From UBA5859 sp041940025 (lineage in GTDB: Bacteria; Pseudomonadota; Gammaproteobacteria; UBA5859), in NCBI GenBank assembly GCA_041940025.1, contig JBGTSY010000001.1:372001-436000 (forward strand): a DNA stretch of 64,000 nucleotides, written 5' to 3'. The position numbers were made by a program, and so were the translations under genes. Positions 17,058 through 25,866 of the stretch are shown in pieces. The stretch's first letter is position 1. Every line of letters begins with the position of its first letter. The notes under the pieces are model-generated. The model was not told the origin of the DNA and searched no databases. It saw only the letters and a program-made list of their open reading frames with translations.

Positions 17058-18254
17058 ATGATGTCCACGATTTTTCGTGACTATAGCCATGGAGATACAT
17101 TGCGATCTGATCGTAGTGCCAGTGATCGACAACGTCATCGCAAAAAGATTCGTGCTTCGTTACAAGAAAACATAGCCGATGTGATCGCCGAGGAGTCCAT
17201 TATCGGACAAAATCGGGAGAAGGTGATTAAAGTTCCGATTCGAGGCATCAAGGAATATCGTTTTGTTTATGGCGATAATTCCGGTGGTGCCGCACAGGGT
17301 GACGGGGAATCCCAGCCCGGCCAAGTAGTCGGCCAAGAGGGACAGCCCGGTGATCAACCGGGACCTGCCGGAGATCAACCTGGTGTGGATTATTATGAGA
17401 CCGACATAACGCTCTCAGAGTTGATCGATATTATGTTCGAAGATCTGGAGTTGCCTGAACTCGAACGAAAAAACTTAAAAGACATCACCACTGATTCCGC
17501 CTCACGTCGTCGAGGATACCGTAGCGTGGGCGTCAAAGTGCATTTGGACAAACGTCGTTCTATACGTCAAAAGGTTCGTCGAAAAGTGGCGTTGAAAAAA
17601 AGTGTAGAACAACAAGAATCGTTTCCGGATTTAGACGACGAGAGTTTTCCGTTTCGTAAAGAGGATTTACGTTATCGGCGACGCGTGCCCACAGAAAAAC
17701 CAAGCTCTAACGCTGCGATTGTTTGTATCATGGATACTTCGGGCTCTATGGACAGTATGAAAAAATATTTAGCCCGCAGTTTCTTTTTTATGTTGTATCA
17801 GTTTGTACGCACCAAATATGAAAATGTGGAGATTACATTTATAGCACATCACACTCAGGGCAAAGAGGTGACAGAAGAGGAATTTTTTCATAAGGGAGAG
17901 TCGGGAGGCACCATGATCTCTTCTGGTTACAAGAAGGCTCTCGAAGTGATACATGATAGATATCATCCTGAGATGTGGAATGTCTATGCATTTCATTGTT
18001 CTGATGGAGATAATCTTAGTTTTGACAATCCGATTGCGGTGCAAGCTGCGCAAGAGTTGTGTGATCTTTGTAACCTTTTTGGTTATGGCGAAATCAAACC
18101 GGCTTCCAGCTATTACCCAGGTAGTACTATGTTAGATGTGTTTGATGAAATCGATCGAGATAATTTCAAGGCTCTGAGTATTAAAGGCAAAGAAGATATA
18201 TGGCCTGTGTTTCGTGAATTTATGAGCAGCGAAAGACAGCATGAAGTCCATTAA
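17058..18254 (+). CDS. yeaH: DUF444 / YeaH family protein (VWA-like)
   Basis: Conserved partner of PrkA, 398 residues. The N-terminus is basic (DRQRHRKKIRASLQENIADV). A Gly/Pro/Gln-rich low-complexity stretch lies at about 76-110, and a von Willebrand-like domain follows, beginning AAIVCIMDTSGSMDSMKKYL, with a MIDAS-type DTSGSM. Two adjacent ATGs exist (17058 and 17061); the AGAGG at 17049-17053 is better spaced for the second. The molecular function is unknown; constant co-occurrence with prkA and spoVR suggests one stress-related complex or pathway. Confidence 0.93.
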   Translation: MMSTIFRDYSHGDTLRSDRSASDRQRHRKKIRASLQENIADVIAEESIIGQNREKVIKVPIRGIKEYRFVYGDNSGGAAQGDGESQPGQVVGQEGQPGDQPGPAGDQPGVDYYETDITLSELIDIMFEDLELPELERKNLKDITTDSASRRRGYRSVGVKVHLDKRRSIRQKVRRKVALKKSVEQQESFPDLDDESFPFRKEDLRYRRRVPTEKPSSNAAIVCIMDTSGSMDSMKKYLARSFFFMLYQFVRTKYENVEITFIAHHTQGKEVTEEEFFHKGESGGTMISSGYKKALEVIHDRYHPEMWNVYAFHCSDGDNLSFDNPIAVQAAQELCDLCNLFGYGEIKPASSYYPGSTMLDVFDEIDRDNFKALSIKGKEDIWPVFREFMSSERQHEVH

Positions 18255-18268
18255 TAGCGAATTAAATT

Positions 18269-19726
18269 ATGCCAGCAAATTATAGTATTGAAGATTTAAA
18301 ATATTGGGAAGATCAGATCCAAGAGAAGGTAGAGTACTTTGGTTTGAACTGTTTCCCCCAAGAGTATGAAATCTGTGATCACAATGACATGCTTGGTTAC
18401 ATGGCTTACTCAGGTATGCCTGCACATTATCCCCATTGGTCTTATGGTAAGTCCTTTGAAAAACTAAAAACCATGTACGATTATGGTGTGAGCGGCTTGC
18501 CTTACGAAATGGTCATCAACTCTAACCCCTGTTTGGCCTATTTAATGCGTGACAATACTTTGTGCCTACAGGTGATGACCATGGCTCATGTCATGGGGCA
18601 CAATGATTTTTTTGCCAATAATTTTACCTTTTCGCATACGCACCCTGAACTGACTTTAGAAAAATTTAAAGCGCAGGCTGTTCGTGTGAGAAACTACATT
18701 GAAGATCCCTCTATAGGGTTGGAGCGGGTTGAAAGTTTTCTCGATTCTGCACATGCTTTAATGTTTAACTGCAATCGAAACTTTGCTATTCAGAAAAGAG
18801 GCGAAGCAGAGGCCAGAGCGCAATTGAGTCTGGAACTCAACACTCGAACAGATTTATCAGATGAAGAAATTAGCAAGAGGTTGAATCGAACGCCTATAGA
18901 GCCTGAGGACGATATATTGCTCTTTATTAGGGATAATCAACCGCTACTAGAGGAGTGGCAAAGAGATATATTGACTATTGTGCACTATACCGCCAGCTAT
19001 TTTGTGCCACAAATTGAAACTAAAATTATTAATGAAGGATGGGCAAGTTTTTGGCATCGCACTATCATGAATTCGATGGATGTGCCCAACGACATCATGT
19101 TGGAGTTTTTTGCTCATCACAATCGTGTGGTAGCCCCCCATCCTGGTAGTTTAAATCCCTATTATTTGGGCGTCGCAATTTGGGACAATATTTTATTTCA
19201 AGAGATGGGGGTCGATCCCGCCAGTGAAAAACAATATATCGCGCCCAGTTTAGACGCCCTGCAAACATTGTATTCCATTAGAGAAAGCGAGCGCGATACT
19301 TCCTTTATCAGACGTTTTCTCAGTGAAGATTTAATGCGCTCCATGGATATTTTCGAATATGAGCAAAAAGGAGACAAACAGGTCATCAAACATGTTTCAG
19401 ATGAACAACATTGGCAAGATGTGAAAAGTATGTTGATAAAAAATATCGGCGTCAATGGCATGCCGGTGATTCGCATCATGGATGGTGATTATGAAGGGCG
19501 TCGCACACTCTATCTAGAGCATGAATTTGAAGGCAGAGAGCTCAGGTTGGAAGAGGCAGAAAAAACCCTGGAACATCTGCAGTCGCTTTGGTGCCATGAG
19601 GTGATGTTGGATACTACGTTAGAGCGTAAACCTGTGCGATTGGTTCACAATGGTGAGAAGTTCGAGATAAAAAAGATAGAGACAAAAAAAAGCACCGCAA
19701 AGAAAACGGAAGTCGCTGAAGCCTAG
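18269..19726 (+). CDS. SpoVR family protein
   Basis: SpoVR/YcgB-type protein of 485 residues, close to the usual length of about 500. Recognisable blocks include YEICDHNDMLGYMAYSGMP, HVMGHNDFFANN, NEGWASFWH and NPYYLGVAIWD. The His/Glu-rich motifs look metalloprotein-like, though no activity is established. It is third gene of the prkA-yeaH-spoVR set, 14 bases after yeaH. The C-terminus is lysine-rich (KKIETKKSTAKK). It is convergent with plsY, 11 bases away. Confidence 0.94.
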   Translation: MPANYSIEDLKYWEDQIQEKVEYFGLNCFPQEYEICDHNDMLGYMAYSGMPAHYPHWSYGKSFEKLKTMYDYGVSGLPYEMVINSNPCLAYLMRDNTLCLQVMTMAHVMGHNDFFANNFTFSHTHPELTLEKFKAQAVRVRNYIEDPSIGLERVESFLDSAHALMFNCNRNFAIQKRGEAEARAQLSLELNTRTDLSDEEISKRLNRTPIEPEDDILLFIRDNQPLLEEWQRDILTIVHYTASYFVPQIETKIINEGWASFWHRTIMNSMDVPNDIMLEFFAHHNRVVAPHPGSLNPYYLGVAIWDNILFQEMGVDPASEKQYIAPSLDALQTLYSIRESERDTSFIRRFLSEDLMRSMDIFEYEQKGDKQVIKHVSDEQHWQDVKSMLIKNIGVNGMPVIRIMDGDYEGRRTLYLEHEFEGRELRLEEAEKTLEHLQSLWCHEVMLDTTLERKPVRLVHNGEKFEIKKIETKKSTAKKTEVAEA

Positions 19727-19737
19727 CCAAGTTCACC

Positions 19738-20337
19738 TTAGTCTTTTTTCTTGAGACTAATTTTTGATTCAGTCCCATTAAATAGTTTTTGTATATTGTG
19801 TCGATGACGCCAGAAAAGAAGGGCGCTGATAAGCAAACATATGGGCCATGCAGGCTCTGATAAAGAGTAGGCTAGCGTGGGCGCCAGGAAGGCGGCTATC
19901 AAAGCGGACAGTGACGAATAGCCGCTGGTCACAGCCACCCCAATCCAAACTAGAATGAGCGTCATAGCTAATATAGGGTTGATAACCAATAATGCACCAA
20001 TGGCTGTCGCCACTCCTTTACCACCGGCAAACATAAAAAAGATTGGGTAGAGATGGCCTAAAAAGGCTGCCAGCGCTATCCAGCCCAGTTCGATGCCGGA
20101 CAAATTAAAGGCAATGCCAATACCCACAGGTACCGCGCCTTTCGCCACATCTGCCACAAGGGTCAGTATGGCGGGCAATCGGCCTCCTAAGCGCAACACG
20201 TTAGTGGTGCCTGGATTTTTGGAGCCTTCTAACCTAGGATCGCCGAGCCCGAACAGCTGACAGATCAAAATCGCACTTGATATAGAGCCAATCAGATAGG
20301 CGATTCCCAGGATGATGAAAAAGATATTCGATGCCAA
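19738..20337 (-). CDS. plsY: Glycerol-3-phosphate acyltransferase PlsY
   Basis: Inner-membrane enzyme transferring an acyl group from acyl-phosphate to glycerol-3-phosphate, the first step of phospholipid synthesis. The 199 residues contain about five hydrophobic segments and the three PlsY motifs: GSISSAI, the region EGSKNPGTTNVLR, and FAGGKGVATAIGALL. The start is TTG at 20337, with AGGA seven bases upstream on the minus strand; no ATG fits. It is divergent from folB, as in many gammaproteobacteria. Confidence 0.95.
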   Translation of the reverse strand: MASNIFFIILGIAYLIGSISSAILICQLFGLGDPRLEGSKNPGTTNVLRLGGRLPAILTLVADVAKGAVPVGIGIAFNLSGIELGWIALAAFLGHLYPIFFMFAGGKGVATAIGALLVINPILAMTLILVWIGVAVTSGYSSLSALIAAFLAPTLAYSLSEPAWPICLLISALLFWRHRHNIQKLFNGTESKISLKKKD

Positions 20338-20413
20338 TGTAGGTTCCTAGCTCTTCTAAAGTTAGTTTATTGTACAATTGGCGGGCAAACAGCCTCAATG
20401 CATAGGTGAGCAA

Positions 20414-20773
20414 ATGGATCGAATATTTTTAAGAGATCTGCAAATCGAAACGGTAATTGGAATTTTCGATTGGGAGCGGGAGATCAAGCAAACGGTGGTA
20501 TTAGATCTCGAAATGGCCATTGACAATCGACAGGCGGCCATGACCGATAAGATTGAAGATACCATAGACTATAAGTCAGTAGCGAAGAGAATTATTGAAT
20601 TTGTAGAGTCCAGTGAATACCAGTTAGTAGAAACCCTTGCGGAAAAGGTAGCGGATATTGTTCTTAACGAGTTTAATTTACCCTGGCTAAAGCTAACGGT
20701 GAATAAACGAGGCGCCATCCGTGGTGCCACAGATGTAGGCGTGAAAATTGAGCGTGGACAATTTCCTGAATGA
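20414..20773 (+). CDS. folB: Dihydroneopterin aldolase
   Basis: Converts dihydroneopterin to hydroxymethyl-dihydropterin in folate synthesis. It has 119 residues: MDRIFLRDLQIETVIGIFDWE at the start with the conserved IGIFDWER, DYKSVAKRI, and the catalytic region SEYQLVETLAEKVADI, followed by a KRGAIRGATDVGV C-terminus. The start is the ATG at 20414, preceded by AGGTGAG at 20404-20410, which decides against an in-frame upstream start at 20378. The stop overlaps folK by 4 bases, so the next two folate steps are translationally coupled. Confidence 0.94.
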   Translation: MDRIFLRDLQIETVIGIFDWEREIKQTVVLDLEMAIDNRQAAMTDKIEDTIDYKSVAKRIIEFVESSEYQLVETLAEKVADIVLNEFNLPWLKLTVNKRGAIRGATDVGVKIERGQFPE

Positions 20774-21273
20774 CCGAGATCTATATCAGCATTGGTAGCA
20801 ATCTAGATCGCGAACATCACATTCGTACCGCTGTTTCAGAGTTGCAACGCCGATTCGGTGAACTTCGGCTCTCTTCTGTGTATGACAGTGTCGCTGTAGG
20901 GTTTGATGGTCAGCCCTTCCTCAATATGGTTGTATGCTTTAATTCGAATGAGACACCTCAGGTTATTCAGCAATTTTTAACCAAGCTTGAAGATAAGCAT
21001 GGAAGAGATCGCACTTTACCTAAATTTTCAAATAGATCATTAGACTTAGATTTGTTGTTGTACGGCGACCAGATCCTAGAAGAAAATGGATTGAAATTAC
21101 CCAGAGAAGAGATCTTAGAGCATGCTTTTGTATTGGCGCCTCTAGCACAGTTAGCAGGAGAATTACGACATCCTCAAGTACATAAGAGTTTTGCCGAATT
21201 GTGGGAAGCGTTTAGCGACAAAGAACAACAACTGGTTGAGATCCCATTTTCTTGGACGCATCAAGCTGAATAG
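20770..21273 (+). CDS. folK: 2-amino-4-hydroxy-6-hydroxymethyldihydropteridine pyrophosphokinase
   Basis: Transfers pyrophosphate from ATP to hydroxymethyl-dihydropterin, the step after FolB. The 167 residues include the opening YISIGSNLDRE, FLNMVVCFN, and the signature region GRDRTLPKFSNRSLDLDLLLYG that holds the metal-binding Asp pair. It ends with LPREEILEHAFVLAPLAQLAG. It is coupled to folB by an ATGA overlap. No anomaly seen. Confidence 0.95.
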   Translation: MTEIYISIGSNLDREHHIRTAVSELQRRFGELRLSSVYDSVAVGFDGQPFLNMVVCFNSNETPQVIQQFLTKLEDKHGRDRTLPKFSNRSLDLDLLLYGDQILEENGLKLPREEILEHAFVLAPLAQLAGELRHPQVHKSFAELWEAFSDKEQQLVEIPFSWTHQAE

Positions 21274-21315
21274 AAATGCTGGAACGGATAAAATTAGATC
21301 TGTAAAAAAATAAAG

Positions 21316-22215
21316 CTAGATCTGCTGAGATTGGATCAGAGTACCGACTCCCTTGTCGGTAAAAATTTCTAATAACACAGCATGTTGAGTTCGACCGTCA
21401 ATGATATGGGCACTATTCACGCCATCGTTTACCGCCGCTAATGCAGAATTTACTTTCGGTAACATGCCGCCATGAATTGTACCGTCTTCAATCAGGCTGG
21501 TGACCGTCGCGCTTGTTAAACCTGTTAAAAGGTCTCCTTCTTTGTTTAACAATCCTGAGGTATTAGTGAGTAAAATTAATTTTTCTGCGTTTAGTACCGC
21601 TGCAATTTTACCGGCCACCAGATCGGCATTGATATTATAAGACGCGCCATCGGCGCCTACTCCTATGGGCGCAATCACTGGAATAAAATTACCCGCAGAG
21701 AGCAAGTCTACAAGGGTACTGTCAATCTCAGTTACTTCTCCTACATGTCCAATATCAATAATTTCAGGCACGCTGTGTTCTGGCGTATTGCGTGTATAGG
21801 TTAACTTTTTTGCATGAATTGAATTACCATCTTTGCCTGTTAATCCTACCGCGTTACCACCACATTGATTGATTAGGTTGACTATCTCCTTATTGACCAA
21901 GCCGCCCAATACCATTTCCACCACATCCATGGTTTCTGTATCTGTCACGCGCATGCCATCCACAAATTGGCTCGATTTTCCAAGTTTGTTTAAGAGATCG
22001 CCAATTTGAGGCCCGCCACCGTGGACGATAATGACTCTAATGCCCACATGTTTTAGTAACACCACGTCCCTGGCGAAGCTTTCCTTTAACGCACCATCCA
22101 CCATGGCGTTGCCGCCATATTTAATAACGATAGTTTTACCACTGAATCGCTGGATATAAGGCAAAGACTCAGCCAATATAGTGGCGGTTTCAACGGCAGA
22201 TCTCGATTTGCTCAT
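21316..22215 (-). CDS. argB: Acetylglutamate kinase
   Basis: Phosphorylates N-acetylglutamate in arginine synthesis. It has 299 residues with the amino-acid kinase features KTIVIKYGGNAM, VIIVHGGGPQIGDLL, NINADLVAGKIA and the end region GGMLPKVNSALAAV. The ATG at 22215 (MSKSRS) is chosen over a TTG two codons upstream. It lies 22 bases downstream of the phosphomannomutase gene on the same strand, in the Pseudomonas-like order coaBC-dut-algC-argB. Confidence 0.96.
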   Translation of the reverse strand: MSKSRSAVETATILAESLPYIQRFSGKTIVIKYGGNAMVDGALKESFARDVVLLKHVGIRVIIVHGGGPQIGDLLNKLGKSSQFVDGMRVTDTETMDVVEMVLGGLVNKEIVNLINQCGGNAVGLTGKDGNSIHAKKLTYTRNTPEHSVPEIIDIGHVGEVTEIDSTLVDLLSAGNFIPVIAPIGVGADGASYNINADLVAGKIAAVLNAEKLILLTNTSGLLNKEGDLLTGLTSATVTSLIEDGTIHGGMLPKVNSALAAVNDGVNSAHIIDGRTQHAVLLEIFTDKGVGTLIQSQQI

Positions 22216-22237
22216 GGGCAATTAATTGTTTATCTGA

Positions 22238-25200
22238 TCAGAATGGTAAGGTTAAGTTAGCATCAATTTTTAAGATCTGCTCACGGAACAGCTCTTGAAT
22301 GCGTTTTAGAGCGTCTTCATCATTAGCCTCAAATCTTAACACCACACTGGGGGTGGTGTTTGAGGCTCTGACTAATCCCCATCCATCGCTAAATTCTACT
22401 CTCAGACCATCAATAGTGATCTTTTCTCCGTTTTCAAATGATGCTTCACTCATTAACAACTCCATAAAGGAGTAATTCTGTCCTTCATTCATCTCTATCT
22501 TAAGTTCTGGCGTATTGATGCTGTTTGGCAGTGACGCGAAAATGTCGGCAGCACTTCTGGGATCTCGAGCGATGATTTCTAACAGACGGGCGGCGGAATA
22601 GAGCGCATCATCGAATCCGTACCAACGTTCTTTAAAAAAGATGTGTCCGCTCATTTCCCCCGCTAATAGGGATCCTGTCTCTTTCAATTTGTTTTTAATT
22701 AGCGAGTGTCCGGTTTTCCACATAGTGGGCACACCTTCATGTTCCTCAATAATTCGAGCGAGGTGTTTGGAGCACTTTACATCATAAATAATAGAAGCAC
22801 CGGGATTTCTCGAGAGAATATCCATAGCAAATAACATCATTTGTCTGTCCGGCCAAATGATTTCCCCATTCGGCGCCACTACGCCCAATCGATCACCATC
22901 GCCGTCGAATGCCAAGCCAATATCCGCATTTTTTTCTTTAACAGCTTGAATCAAGTCTGCCAAGTTTTCCGGTTGGCTAGGATCGGGGTGGTGATTTGGA
23001 AAATCGCCATCAATTTCACAGTAGAGTTCGGCCACATGGCAGCCCAAGGTTCGAAAAAGAACCGGTGCGATATTGGCGGTAGCACCATTCCCTGCGTCAA
23101 TTACAATCTTCAGATTCTTCGGTAACTCGATGTCACTGGCGACTCTTTTTAAATAGTTTGGCAGCACTTCATCGTCGTAACTGAGTTTACCAGTACCCTC
23201 GGTGAAGTTTCCTTCTTCGATGCGTGTGCGTAGTGCAAGCACCTGGTCGCCGGAGAGTGTTTGGCCATTCATGACCATTTTTAGACCGTTATACTCTTTA
23301 GGATTGTGACTCCCAGTAATCATGATGCCGGTACTGGATTCCAATGTATTGGTGGCGTAATAGAGGATAGGAGTTGGGCATAAACCAATATCTATGACAG
23401 TGCAGCCCGCATCCATTAATCCTTTGCTAAGTTGTTCCGCGAGATCCGGACTAGAGACTCTCCCGTCTCTGGCCACAATGACAGTATCTTGTTGTTGCTC
23501 ACGGGCTTCCGATCCAAACGCAACGCCAATTTGATAGACCACGTTTGGCGTGAGCGCTGTGGCAACAATGCCGCGGATGTCGTAAGTTCTAAAAATGGCG
23601 GGTGGTACCTGACAGGTATCAGCTGCAGGAGACTTTATGGAAGCCATATCCAGTTCGCTCTCTTCTTCGTGACTGCTAATGTCATAAATAGTATTCTCTT
23701 CGAGATCTTCCCCCGCATCGGTGGTGAGATCAAACTCCATCGGTTGTTCTAGCGACAAATCATACTCTTCCTCTGTAGAAGAATTGGATGATTCCGTTAA
23801 AGATGAATCAACTGGCTTGTCATTTTTCTCTAATTCAAGCACCAACTCCTCAGGATCTTCGCTCGCGAGAGCGGCTAACTCTTCCAGACTCAGCTCATTT
23901 TCCTGCTCTATATGTGTATCGGAAGCGTCTGTATCCTGGCTTGTTGCTGGAAGAGTATTATCTTCGGGCGTTGGATCTGTCTCATTCTCACTATCTCCGC
24001 CCAGGGCGGCCAATTCATCGTCATTTAGACCTTCTTGTGGATAATCCAGCACCCAGTCTTCCTCTGAGGGATCTTCGGCTTGAGAAAACTCAGACGTCAG
24101 TGGTTCAGGCCCAGTTGAAACAGAATTCAAATCGAAAGGATCAGCGGACTCTGATGATCCTTCAGATCCAGGCTTAGATAATGGTGGCGGCAGTGGTATT
24201 TCCGGAGCCTGAGGAATGGGGGCGGCATCTGGTTGATTTGATTTTGTAGCTGAATTGTTTTCACCTGTATCCGCCAGCGGTGGGGAAGAAAAGCTATTGT
24301 TTTGTGCGGCAGACGGCGCAGAGTGTTTAGGATGATGATGTTGGTTGAGTGCATCTGCGGCACCTTGGAAAAAAGTAAGCTTGAAATGAAAGTGTTGTTT
24401 TAAGTTTGAGGACAATAATTGTTCAAACATATTCATGAGTGTGGCGAGATCGTCTCTAATGGCATTCTTAATCCGTAATAAAAATAGAGTGCAGCAGAAC
24501 AACAAGACTATCAGTGTGCCACCTTGGATGGCGGCAAATAGTAGAGTTTGCTGATTTAATCTGAGTTGCCAGGGACTAATTTTAGGAGTCCACAGCGATA
24601 CAGCAAATCTGGAACCCTCGATATAATGGCGAACTTTAGGTGTCGCTATTTTCAGTTGTTCCGGGCCGCTCGCCGCGAGCACGGGTTGTAACTGCTCATT
24701 CACATATTGCGATAGCTCGATGTAGCTATCAGTTGGTGTGGATGATTCTTCGGTTAGCGCCTCTCTTAGCAATTGAGTGGACAGCATCACATAGAAATGT
24801 CCAACAAAATTGTTGCCATCCATAATGGGAACATTGATAACCAGATGCTCGTATTCCCTCCCTGAAAAATGTAATTCGAATTCAGATGCAGTGGATTGTT
24901 CCCTGGTGCGTTTCACCAGTTCTATGGCCGCATATCCTATGGGGGGCTCAGAGGTTTCATCTCTTGACAGGGGGGCATCTGGCAACAGTCGAAGTCCCGT
25001 GGCGAATGGGATCTGAGCTTGAATGTGGCTGAGAGCCTCAGGAGAGACAGATGGACTGTTAAAGTATTCTAGTATTTCCTCACGATTGGCTTGCTGTAAG
25101 ACAACCCTGCGAATTGTCTCCAACTCACCTTCGAGCTTAGAGGCGATTTTTGAAACCGCTATTTCTTGTTCCAAGCTACTAGCCGACTCGTGAGAGCGGT

Positions 25201-25357
25201 GAATAATGAGACGGTAGTTGGCCAGTGTCCCGCCTATTATCAACACGGTTATGATGATCAAAACAGGTGCCAAATAGGTGCTGTTAAATCCTGAACTCCT
25301 GACGGACCCAGATTTTGACTGAGATGTTTTTTTATCTTTGCGTTTGCGGGACTTCAT
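22238..25357 (-). CDS. algC: Phosphomannomutase/phosphoglucomutase with membrane-anchored sensor-like N-terminus
   Basis: Interconverts hexose 1- and 6-phosphates for surface polysaccharide and LPS precursors. The C-terminal 455 residues (about 585-1039) are a complete enzyme: catalytic Ser683 in TGSHNP, metal loop DGDGDR (818-823), sugar-binding GEMSGH (900-905) and phosphate-binding RASNTTPS (997-1004). Typical AlgC is about 460 residues; this one is 1039. Ahead of the enzyme are a basic start, a membrane segment (about 29-50), an extracytoplasmic cache-like region (51-270), a second membrane segment (271-294) and an acidic, proline-rich linker (340-582). The linker carries two similar motifs, DDELAALGGDSE (446-457) and LEELAALASEDPE (491-503). 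The frame is open throughout. Long AlgC variants occur in some Pseudomonas relatives; the role of the extension is not known to me. Confidence 0.9.
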   Translation of the reverse strand: MKSRKRKDKKTSQSKSGSVRSSGFNSTYLAPVLIIITVLIIGGTLANYRLIIHRSHESASSLEQEIAVSKIASKLEGELETIRRVVLQQANREEILEYFNSPSVSPEALSHIQAQIPFATGLRLLPDAPLSRDETSEPPIGYAAIELVKRTREQSTASEFELHFSGREYEHLVINVPIMDGNNFVGHFYVMLSTQLLREALTEESSTPTDSYIELSQYVNEQLQPVLAASGPEQLKIATPKVRHYIEGSRFAVSLWTPKISPWQLRLNQQTLLFAAIQGGTLIVLLFCCTLFLLRIKNAIRDDLATLMNMFEQLLSSNLKQHFHFKLTFFQGAADALNQHHHPKHSAPSAAQNNSFSSPPLADTGENNSATKSNQPDAAPIPQAPEIPLPPPLSKPGSEGSSESADPFDLNSVSTGPEPLTSEFSQAEDPSEEDWVLDYPQEGLNDDELAALGGDSENETDPTPEDNTLPATSQDTDASDTHIEQENELSLEELAALASEDPEELVLELEKNDKPVDSSLTESSNSSTEEEYDLSLEQPMEFDLTTDAGEDLEENTIYDISSHEEESELDMASIKSPAADTCQVPPAIFRTYDIRGIVATALTPNVVYQIGVAFGSEAREQQQDTVIVARDGRVSSPDLAEQLSKGLMDAGCTVIDIGLCPTPILYYATNTLESSTGIMITGSHNPKEYNGLKMVMNGQTLSGDQVLALRTRIEEGNFTEGTGKLSYDDEVLPNYLKRVASDIELPKNLKIVIDAGNGATANIAPVLFRTLGCHVAELYCEIDGDFPNHHPDPSQPENLADLIQAVKEKNADIGLAFDGDGDRLGVVAPNGEIIWPDRQMMLFAMDILSRNPGASIIYDVKCSKHLARIIEEHEGVPTMWKTGHSLIKNKLKETGSLLAGEMSGHIFFKERWYGFDDALYSAARLLEIIARDPRSAADIFASLPNSINTPELKIEMNEGQNYSFMELLMSEASFENGEKITIDGLRVEFSDGWGLVRASNTTPSVVLRFEANDEDALKRIQELFREQILKIDANLTLPF

Positions 25358-25413
25358 GCATACTCCTTATCCCGGTTTTGCCATTCCTTAGCAATCATTG
25401 TATGTGTCTATAA

Positions 25414-25866
25414 CTATTCGGTGCCGGTATGGCCAAAGCCGCCGCTACCGCGATCGCTATCATGAAAATTGTCGACTATCTTAAATTGGGCTTGAATAAT
25501 TGGAAGGATAAGCAATTGCGCGATTCGGTCTCCAGGATGGATAGTAAAAGGCTGATCGCTGCGATTCCAACAGGAAATCATCAATTCTCCTTGATAATCG
25601 GAATCAATTAACCCTACCAAGTTTCCTAGCACGATTCCTTTTTTATGGCCAAGCCCGGAACGTGGCAAGATGACTGCGGCTAAGTTGGGATCGGCGATGT
25701 GAATGGCTAAGCCTGTCGGAATTAGTTCCACTCCATTGGCGGCGACCTCAATCGCCTGTGTCAGACAGGCCCTAAGATCCATGCCCGCAGAGCCTGGAGT
25801 CGCCGGTTCCGGCAGTGGTATTTCATTGCCCAATTTCGAGTTGAGTATTTTAACTTCAATTTGCAT
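25414..25866 (-). CDS. dut: Deoxyuridine 5'-triphosphate nucleotidohydrolase
   Basis: Hydrolyses dUTP to dUMP and pyrophosphate, keeping uracil out of DNA. The 150 residues contain all five trimeric dUTPase motifs: PGSAGMDLRA, LPRSGLGHK, GLIDSDYQGEL (catalytic Asp), GDRIAQLLI and the C-terminal RGSGGFGHTG. The gene overlaps the 3' end of coaBC by 11 bases, suggesting coupled translation. Confidence 0.97.
   Translation of the reverse strand: MQIEVKILNSKLGNEIPLPEPATPGSAGMDLRACLTQAIEVAANGVELIPTGLAIHIADPNLAAVILPRSGLGHKKGIVLGNLVGLIDSDYQGELMISCWNRSDQPFTIHPGDRIAQLLILPIIQAQFKIVDNFHDSDRGSGGFGHTGTE

Noticed and set aside
23721..24177. Overlapping plus-strand frames opposite the acidic linker of the phosphomannomutase
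   Set aside because: They arise from the low-complexity linker sequence; no recognisable protein.
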